NCBI GenBank assembly: GCA_029379385.1
Contig: CM055612.1
Span: 6,200,001-6,264,000, forward strand
DNA length: 64,000 bases
Reading direction: 5' to 3'
Origin: Quillaja saponaria
Lineage: Eukaryota > Streptophyta > Magnoliopsida > Fabales > Quillajaceae
Shown: in pieces, positions 56,516 through 64,000 of the stretch
Layout: each line of letters begins with the position of its first letter
Position numbering within the stretch: the stretch's first letter is position 1
The notes under the pieces: model-generated
Seen by the model: the letters and a program-made list of their open reading frames with translations, nothing else
Told to the model about the DNA's origin: nothing
Databases searched by the model: none
Translations under genes and position numbers: made by a program

Positions 56516-58731
56516 TATTTCTGATTATCCATTGCAGTACATGATTATGGTAGCATCCTTGTCATTCAAAAGATATTATTTTCTGCGTTCCTGGACTTTT
56601 AGCGGCTGATCAGGAACAGATGATGGAAGCAAGAACAGTTTCATAGGAAATGGGGAGTTCAAGATTCGGATGAATTCTTTCATATTATTAATATTTTTGC
56701 ATTATAGGATGAGTTTTTGTTTAAGTTACAAGGAATTTTTTTTGTAATCGTCAGGGAACTGCAGGATAGCTAGTTATATAGTTGGCAAGATACGTTCTCA
56801 CAGGTTGATGTAGGTTGCTTTCTGGCGGGAGTTGCATTGTACGAATAAGTGTAATGAGATTTATGAGACTGTTCTTCTGAATGGGAGAATCTCATAAAAA
56901 TGTAGTTGGTTATGGAACTGAGCTTTTATCTGTCGTTCATATTAAACTTTTATTGTAATTGACCACCAACCTGAGTTCATTTACAACATTTGTCTTTAAT
57001 ATGTATACATATTTCAAAAATCACTCCTTTTGGGTGCATGAGAAACAGGATATTTGTAGAGTGTGGTACTAGATGGATGTATTGAAAAACTGGGATTGCC
57101 AAGCAAACATCTTTCAGAATTAATTTTCTTTCACAATTTCGTTTCTGAATTGGTATGTTATATATTAAACTTCAGGCAAACAAAACTTATAATAGAAAGT
57201 GCATTAGCTCCGTGACAAACACAACATCTCTTCTAATTTATTCCACCGTCATCTAATATAGTCTCCTAACTTTATTCTGGTGATTGTCCATGCACTGAGC
57301 AAGACAATCCAACAAATTCATCTCTCTCTAGTGTTTTGAATATTTGCGATTCCAACTCCTCCTTCTTAAGGTTCGTTGTTATCTTCCATATGTAGCAAAC
57401 CTTTGATGTCTTCCATTGTAGTCATAGCATTGATCACTTTCGGTGATTTCAACAAGCCTTTAGGTGCAGATTATGCTTAGATAACTTGTACAATTAATCT
57501 TTTCCTAACAATATTAGTGTAGATTGATCTCATAGTTATATGTCAAGGGGAACAATCGCTAATAAAAGATAATATGTAATTAGCCATGGAGGGTATTAAT
57601 TATATTCAGGCAGTGTTTGGATTCATTGAATTTAAATTGAAATTGGCTAGAATTATAATATACAAGATTGAATTACATTACAAAATTACAACTAAAATTA
57701 TGCTTCAAGTATTTGATGGTGGTTGTCGTCTTCTCAGGCAATGGTTCCTTTAATCTTTGATTGTTTTTGACATGTGATTTTCGTCGTCTCTGGTGGGTTC
57801 CGACAACAATTGTCGTCATTATGGAGGATCCTAATGATGGTTGTCATCATTTCGGTAGGTCCTTATGGTGATCATAGTCATTTTTGTTTGTCTTGATAGT
57901 GGTTGGCGGTGGTCGTAGTCCTGTTTGGCAAGTTCCGACAATAGTCGGTATTGTATTCAACTAGTCCAATGTAACGGTGGTTAGTGGTGGCGAGCAATGG
58001 CCGGTGGACAAAGTTGTCGATAGGTAAGTGCTTGCAGCATTTGACAAAGGTTGTAAGTGGTGGTGACCGATGTTATAGCATTATGTGACGTAAGTGACTA
58101 TCAAAAATAATATATACACAAAAATTGTAAATTTTAGGTTCTATCTATAAATATTAAAAATGATATTTTGTGGTTATTAAAAACTTAAATTTCAATTCTT
58201 AAATATATGCCAAACAAGAAATTGAAATTTGAAAAGTTCAATTTCTAATTCTAATTGTAATTCGGTACATTTTAACGCATACTCAATTAAATTAGTTTAA
58301 CTCGTAACATAAGTGTGTCTCACAAATAAGTGAGACACACATATAAGATAACGAGCGAAACTAATTTTACTTTTGAGTGCAAATAGCAATCTAATCAAAT
58401 ATCCAGCTTCAAGTTCAACCTCTGCCATTTGAATTGCTCAATCTCAACCAAGAACAAGACATTGTAGGAAGTTCTATCACCATTATAGCGACTTTCCCAT
58501 TATCCATGAAGAAGTCTCAAACCCAATCACCAATATCATTCTCATTTCTCAAGTTTAGGATTAAAGTAATCTCTAAAATAAATTAAAACCCTAGTTGTAT
58601 TTAATTTCTAATTTAGATTTACTTGGAATATTTGGAGAGGTATCCATATAAATATCATTGAAAAACTTTTTAAAAAAAAGTTATTGAATATACAAGAGTT
58701 ATAAATTTTAAAATCAGAATTATATCAAATT
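56516..58731. other. 3' flank of the P450 reductase gene and intergenic DNA
   Basis: The 3' UTR probably ends somewhere within about 400 bp after the stop. Beyond it are T-rich DNA and the TIR element at 57612-58216. No further gene is recognised until the tRNA gene. Confidence 0.5.
57612..58216. mobile_element. TIR element with a G/T-rich interior
   Basis: The left end (GTGTTTGGATTCATTGAATT with AATTGAAATTGG) and the reverse complement of the right end (TTGTTTGGCATATATTTAAG with AATTGAAATTTAAG) are imperfect inverted repeats of about 30 bp. The interior (57715-58080) is strongly unlike its surroundings: rich in GGTGGT, GTCGTC and TCCGACAA words, with no long open frame. No clear target duplication was found, so the borders are approximate. 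Confidence 0.4.
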
Positions 58732-58804
58732 GTTGCTGTGGTGTAGTGGTTATCACGTTAGTCTTACACACTAAAGGTCCCCAGTTCGATCCTGGGCAGC
58801 AACA
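58732..58804 (+). tRNA. tRNA-Val, anticodon UAC
   Basis: 73 nt with a complete cloverleaf: acceptor GTTGCTG pairs with CAGCAAC and is followed by discriminator A; D arm TGGTGTAGTGGTTATCA; anticodon stem TTAGT/ACTAA with loop CTTACAC giving anticodon TAC; variable arm AGGTC; T arm CCCAGTTCGATCCTGGG. A and B boxes are intact and a TTTTTT run follows within 10 bp. There is no intron and the CCA is not encoded, as expected for a nuclear tRNA gene. Confidence 0.95.
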
Positions 58805-61000
58805 AGTTCAATTTTTTATACAATTATTTTGAGGTCGTCCTTGTATGTGCAAAGCCGCAAATTCCTTTTCTTGTCTGTTAATGTTAGCCAACTTCATCTT
58901 TTTATCAATGCATAAAAATCTCTGTTTTAAAGGGAATAACGCTTTTATTACTCCATATAATTTTGGAAATATCAAACAAGACTAAAATATAACTACATGA
59001 TATAAGTGGAGTACAGGCACTAATACTAATGCAAGTTTGTTTAGGCGCAAAAAAAAAAAAAAACCAATTGGAATGAAGCGGAAGTGAATTTTGATTAATA
59101 AATTATCTTTTGAAGAGACGGAATTTAATATCAATAATTTTTTAAAGGTTTTTTTTTTGGTTCATAGTAAGTTTCTTGGGTTTACGAGCGATACAAGAAA
59201 AAATAGTTGTATTTCTTTTCAAAAATTCCATATATGAAAACGGAATTCGATCTCAATGTCCTCGTACAAATGGCACCTTCAAAGTATTCCTATTTGAATA
59301 GAATAAATTATTTTGTACACAAATTTTTTCTAATAAAGATATGAATAGAATCCACATAAAATTTATTTCTCTATAAGCAAATTAGCATAAATATTGAATG
59401 AGTAATTTATTCTTTACACATAATAATTTCTAATAAATTTTACATCAACTCACTAAAATTTGAAACTATCACGGTGTGTTTGGAAGATAAAAAAAAATAG
59501 ATTTTATTACACTTAAATGGATTTTACAATTCAATTAATTTAATATAAATTCTCTTATTTGGAATAAAAACGTACACTTATGGAATTCAGTCTCATTCTC
59601 TTATTTAGAACAAATGAAAAAATTATTTTAGTTTAAGTATTTTACTGATACTACCCTCAAAGTTTTTAATTAAAAGTAGCATTAATCAATTAAAATATAA
59701 AGACGAGGAGATTAATTGTTGTACAATAAATAAAAGAAAAGTTGGAAGAAAAAACTTGTAGTTGGTTAAATGAACATTTAAGATGAAGTGTAGTGGCTTT
59801 TTATCAATTTATCTAAATGAAAAGCATGAGTAAGATTAAGGATAAAAATGTCATCTGAGGTAGAGAAAATAATAACTTATCTCAAATAAATTTCACAAAA
59901 TAAAATTCAATTTAGTGTGGAATTCATAATTGAATAAAATGTAGATTTGAAATGAACTTCAATTAAAATCTATACCATTTCATTTGTTCCAAACGTAAAA
60001 AATGTAAAATTCATTTGAAATAAATTAAATTCTACATTTTTTAAAATGTTCCAACCACACTGTCATTTCAAACACTGCATCTTTTCTTAACTGGAAAAAA
60101 AAGAAAAAAAAAAAAAAAGTAGTGACAGACACAAAGTAACATTTGAAACTCAAATAATTTAAAAAAAAAAAAAAAAAACAATGTTTGAAATAAAATTTAA
60201 TTTAGTACTCGTTTTATTGACAAAAATTAATAAAACTAAAACCCTAGCCCCCAATTCTCTAGTTTTTTTAGTTTCATATTCATGTTATGGACATTGGTTG
60301 TATGAGTAATAATCTCATAAATGTATGAAAAACTTAATGTGCATATATGAGAAGCTTAATGTGGTACTACAAGTAGAGATAATTAGCTTTAGGGAAAAAG
60401 TTCTATATATTTGAGCTAAATCCCTGCTAAACGAAGAAGAGTAGAGTCCACCTGAAAAAGACTGTCTAACTTGAATCAAATTTAAGATTATACCTCAAAA
60501 TATACATTTTTTTTACTTGCACAAAGGACCTCTCAATGTAGGTGGATTTAGAAAGAGAAAGATTATAGTTATGTCTCCAATTTTGAAAACTATCAAAAGA
60601 ATAAAACATGCTATGCTAAATATAATGTAAAGATAATATTCTTTTCCTTGTATCTAACTCCTAATAATGATGGTTAGTAAGTCTCACCGCCTAGTCTTCA
60701 TAGTGCTTAGCAGCACAGAAGATTTCTCTTAGTCTCTTTTGCATGAATGGCTTGATTTATGTTGTTTTAGTCCATTTTGCTTCTTTCATATATACTTAAG
60801 TTTCAAGATAACAATTGAATCTGCATTGTGTTTGGAAAATCTCTCATGTGGTCTTAGCACTTGAGCAACACTTGATTTCGTGCAAAAATGCTAAGTAAGC
60901 CTTCACTGAAACGCAAACTAAGCCTTTATTGAAAATAATTGAAAACTCGTATTACTCTCAAACAATTGAAAATATTTGAAAGATTACCAAAAAGCTCCCT
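58805..61000. other. Intergenic region between the tRNA gene and the retrotransposon
   Basis: AT-rich with poly(A) tracts (near 59050, 60103 and 60163) and the TIR element at 59472-60062. No gene is recognised. Confidence 0.6.
59472..60062. mobile_element. TIR element (MITE-like, 591 bp) with TCA target duplication
   Basis: The left end CGGTGTGTTTGGAAGATAAA and the reverse complement of the right end (CAGTGTGGTTGGAACATTTT) form terminal inverted repeats. Direct TCA triplets flank it (59469-59471, 60063-60065). The interior is AT-rich and non-coding. The GTTTGGAA core is typical of a broad group of plant TIR elements. Confidence 0.6.
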
Positions 61001-61014
61001 TACTTTTTATACTA

Positions 61015-61328
61015 CTTCTGATATGAAAATTAGACAAAACACAGCGTTGAGTAATTCAGATCACTAAGTGAAATGGCTTAGCTGTACCAGCAGTTAGGAA
61101 GTCTGTAATGGCCGTTGAAGGAGTCTGTTTGGCTGTTGAGATTCAGTTAGAATCTAAGACGGTGAAGCGAGAAGTCATATATAACTCTTGTGTAATTCTT
61201 GTAGAATCACCCAATTCATTAATGAAATGCAAAGTCTAAATCTTTCTCTTTCCCAATTTCTTTCTCTTTCTGTTCTTTTTTCTTTCTCTACTGTAATTTC
61301 TTTTCTTTTCTCAAGGCAGTTGTACTAG
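61015..61328 (+). mobile_element. Probable 5' LTR of a Ty3/Gypsy retrotransposon (left border uncertain)
   Basis: Just upstream of the primer binding site lies a promoter-like region with TATATAA at 61178-61184, then a CT-rich leader. The order fits an LTR with U3, R and U5. I could not fix the TG start or a target duplication, because the other LTR lies outside the window. Confidence 0.5.
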
Positions 61329-61340
61329 TGGTATCAGAGC
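61329..61340 (+). other. Primer binding site, initiator tRNA-Met type
   Basis: TGGTATCAGAGC is the standard plant LTR-retrotransposon primer site, complementary to the 3' end of initiator tRNA-Met. It sits between the probable LTR and the gag remnant. Confidence 0.85.
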
Positions 61341-61366
61341 CATTGAATCCTTGGCTGTGAGTGACC

Positions 61367-62898
61367 ATGGTGAATAAGAAAGGAGGGGATGACGGTGGCC
61401 ATAGAGGTCTGGAGGCCTGAGTCACTAGGTTGGAAGGACGATTAGAAGGAATCAAGACCGCGCTATACCAGAACCAAGAATTAGTGTAGGAATCTGAGCA
61501 AAGAACCATGAATCATTTAAAGAAGTTGGATGAAAGGCTGTGCGTAGCCATGAATAAATCAGATGAACGCTCCCAGAGAATGGAGAATAATTTGAATACC
61601 ATATTCCAAGAACTGAAAATGATGATAATCAATTCTTAGAATCACGGTAGTCAGCCTGAGCACCACCACAACTTAGAAAGAACGTCCATTACTTCACCAT
61701 AAATACCAACGATGCATACAACTCTATTTGATCCACTTCTTCCCACTCTGGTGATGGATCATAGATCAATGGCCTTTGATAACAATATACATTCCAGTCA
61801 ATAATGCTCAAGACTACCAGCTACTTAAAAGAATTTCACACGTAGAGTTTCTAAGGTTTGACGACAACAATTTCAAGAGCTAGTTGTATCAGGCTCTACA
61901 ATTTTTTTCAAGTGGATCACACTCCATAACATTTGAAATTGGAATTGGCTTCGTTGCTCTCTGGTAAAGCTTTAGAGTGGCATCAATTTTTCTTAGATGA
62001 ACAGGGTACAGAAGGCCTAACATGGGAGGAGTACTTGCAGGAGATGACCATCAGGTTTCATAAGGGAGTACTTGCAAAGCCCATTATAGCCTTGAAGAAT
62101 CTCAAACAAGTCAGTACAGTGGAAGAGTATAATGATAAATTTGAGTTCTTGAAGAATCATTGTGTGATTCCTATAGAACTGCTACTAGATCATTACTGGG
62201 GGGGGGGGGGGGGAGGGGGGCTAAAAGAGGCGATATTGAATGTTATTAAGTTGTTGGAGCCAAAATCTGTGACTTATGTCATGAAGTTGGCTAGGAAGGA
62301 GGAAGAATTCTTAAATTCAACTTTGTATAGAAGGCACCAAAACACTTATGCCAAAACTAGGCCCAATCCTAACTCATTACCTGTACCATCATCGAGATTC
62401 TTGTCTACACATTCACCTTACCATAAATTCAAAGGGACAAACCATTTCCATAAGCCAGATACATAAAACCTAAACCGTAAACTAAACACTATACCAACTA
62501 CCAGTGACCAACCCCAAAGATCCAACCATTCCACCAATACAAGTACCAACCAATCTAATTACACAAATATTGCCAACTCCAAATTTCTAAAACAAGCACC
62601 CATAGCTAGAACCAGTAAGGATATGAAGGAAAAAAAGACAAATGGAACCTGTTTCTACTACAATGAAAAGTATAGCCCAGGGCATAGGTGTAGAAGGGGG
62701 CAGTTATACATGACTGTGATTCCTTATGAGGAGGTTGGTAAGGCAGATAAAGAGATATTTGATTTTTCTGAGTTGCATGAGGATTTAGGTGAACAAGAAG
62801 TAACTATATTGGCTCATGCCTTGACTGGCAACTACATGAAGCATAACAACAAAGGCAAGTATCAGACAATGAAAGTTCAAAGGTTAATAAAGAAGTAG
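61367..62898 (+). pseudogene. Degenerate Ty3/Gypsy gag
   Basis: From the ATG at 61367 the reading is broken by several stops and frame changes. Recognisable parts are the gag core (LASLLSGKALEWHQFFLDEQ to EYNDKFEFLKNHC, within 61933-62466) and a zinc knuckle remnant (CFYYNEKYSPGHRC, 62650-62691) in which the second cysteine is a tyrosine. A run of 16 G, one A and 6 G (62198-62220) interrupts the core. The element cannot make a functional capsid protein. Confidence 0.8.
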
Positions 62899-64000
62899 TC
62901 TGTTACAATTCTTATTAACAGTGGGTCAACTCATAATTTCATTGAGTCTGATTTTGTCAAGAGATTGAAGTTTGATAGGTGCCTTAGAAGTTCAAGTAGC
63001 CAATGGTCATAGAGTACAAGTGAACTCTTGTTGTAAACAATTGCAGTGGGTGATGGCAAGAACTGTGCTTATTGTAGATTTCTTGTCTACACCTCTTGGA
63101 AATTATGGGATAGTATTGGGGGTGCAATGGTTGTCAACATTGTGAGATATCTCATGGAACTTTAAATAGCTCACAATGAGTTTTGAATGGCAAAGACAAA
63201 TGTTGCAGCTTCTTGGTATGTCAACACAACCAGTAACTTAGTTGAAAGATAAGGGTGCAGTAGTTATTATCCATAACAGAGACCATGCAATGTTTATTCA
63301 ATTGGAAAGAGCTAAACCAAATGGGCTGTAACTATGATCCATTGAACTATGCAAACAAGAGACTAGTGAGGTATGCTCACACCATCTTAATACACTGCTC
63401 TCTGAATTTAAAGATGTGTTTGCTGAACCTAAATCTTTGCCACCTGAAAAGTCTTTTGACCTTAGTATAACTTTAAAAAAGGGATCATAACGTGGGAACC
63501 AGAGACTATATAGGTATGGCCTTCTGCAGAAGGATATCATATAAAAGGTAGTGAAGGAAATGATGGGAAACCATATTATTAGAGCTAGAACCAGCTTGTA
63601 TGCTTCTCTTGTGTTTTAGTAAAAAAAAAAAAAGAAAGAGGATGATTCTTGGCATTTTTGTATTAATTACAGAAGGCTTAACAGTATAATTGCGAAAAAT
63701 AAGTTTCCAATTTCACTCATTGAAGATTTGCTTGATGAGTTACATAGAGCTAAACTATTTTCTAAGCTAGATTTAAGAAATGGCTATTATCAAATAAGAA
63801 TGAGGAAAGAAGACATTCATAAAAATGCTTTCAAAACTCATGAAGGCTTATATGAGTTTATTGTAATGCCCTTTGGTCTCACTAATGCACCACTAACCTT
63901 TCAATGGTTGATGAACAATGTTTTCAGGTTATTATTAAGAAAGTTTATGTTGATATTTTTTGATGACATTTAAGTATATAGCAAGACTTGGAATGATCAT
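62899..64000 (+). pseudogene. Degenerate Ty3/Gypsy pol: protease and reverse transcriptase remnants (continues past the right edge)
   Basis: The protease region shows INSGSTHNFIE at about 62914-62946, with asparagine where the catalytic aspartate of the DSG motif belongs. The reverse transcriptase region (63728-63973) shows [31 protein letters not shown] and a final FFDDI directly followed by a stop. Stops and frame changes separate the parts. The motif set is typical of plant Ty3/Gypsy elements. Integrase, RNase H and the 3' LTR would lie beyond the window. Confidence 0.8.

Overview
The window is nuclear DNA of a flowering plant, probably a eudicot. It has AT-rich gene-poor stretches, GT-AG introns, small non-autonomous transposons, tRNA-derived SINEs, and plant gene families (Raf-like MAPKKK, VEL/VIN3-like, SICKLE, NADPH-cytochrome P450 reductase). 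I cannot name the species. Exons below were placed by hand from splice signals, reading phase and family knowledge, with no alignment software.

Layout. Bases 1-2006 (minus) hold the first three coding exons of a BEACH-domain-type protein that runs off the left edge. Bases ~3000-16850 are gene-free and AT-rich, with a cluster of short Helitron-like elements (4049-5265, 7713-8327, 8328-8647, 8961-9251, 11197-11482, 11484-11711, a 5' end at 15770), a TIR element, a SINE fragment and a small hairpin. Bases 17390-26596 (plus) encode a complete 15-exon, 940-residue CTR1/EDR1-type Raf-like kinase. It is intact except that the catalytic HRD motif reads HWD. Then come a single-exon TPR protein (28325-28960, plus) and a single-exon DUF295 protein without an F-box (31833-32948, minus). 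Bases 33780-35710 hold repeats: a dispersed repeat, two kinds of SINE (one with a clean 17-bp target duplication) and a degenerate telomere-like hexamer tract.

Bases 36100-38004 (plus) carry a SICKLE homologue with a one-base frameshift at a run of four G. Bases 38603-44726 (minus) carry a decayed VEL/VIN3-like gene with at least three in-frame stops and three frame breaks. Bases 48873-56515 (plus) encode a complete 18-exon, 692-residue class I NADPH-cytochrome P450 reductase. The rest of the right side has two TIR elements, one tRNA-Val(UAC) gene and a degenerate Ty3/Gypsy retrotransposon that runs off the right edge.

The genes do not form a pathway. Their order is informative: Raf-like kinase, SICKLE and P450 reductase match Arabidopsis At4g24480, At4g24500 and At4g24520, while VIN3-like next to P450 reductase matches At4g30200-At4g30210. 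The window seems to keep an order that was split between two duplicated blocks in Arabidopsis. I found no unknown multi-gene system. The points most worth a second look are the HWD kinase, the VEL pseudogene, the SICKLE frameshift and the Helitron cluster.
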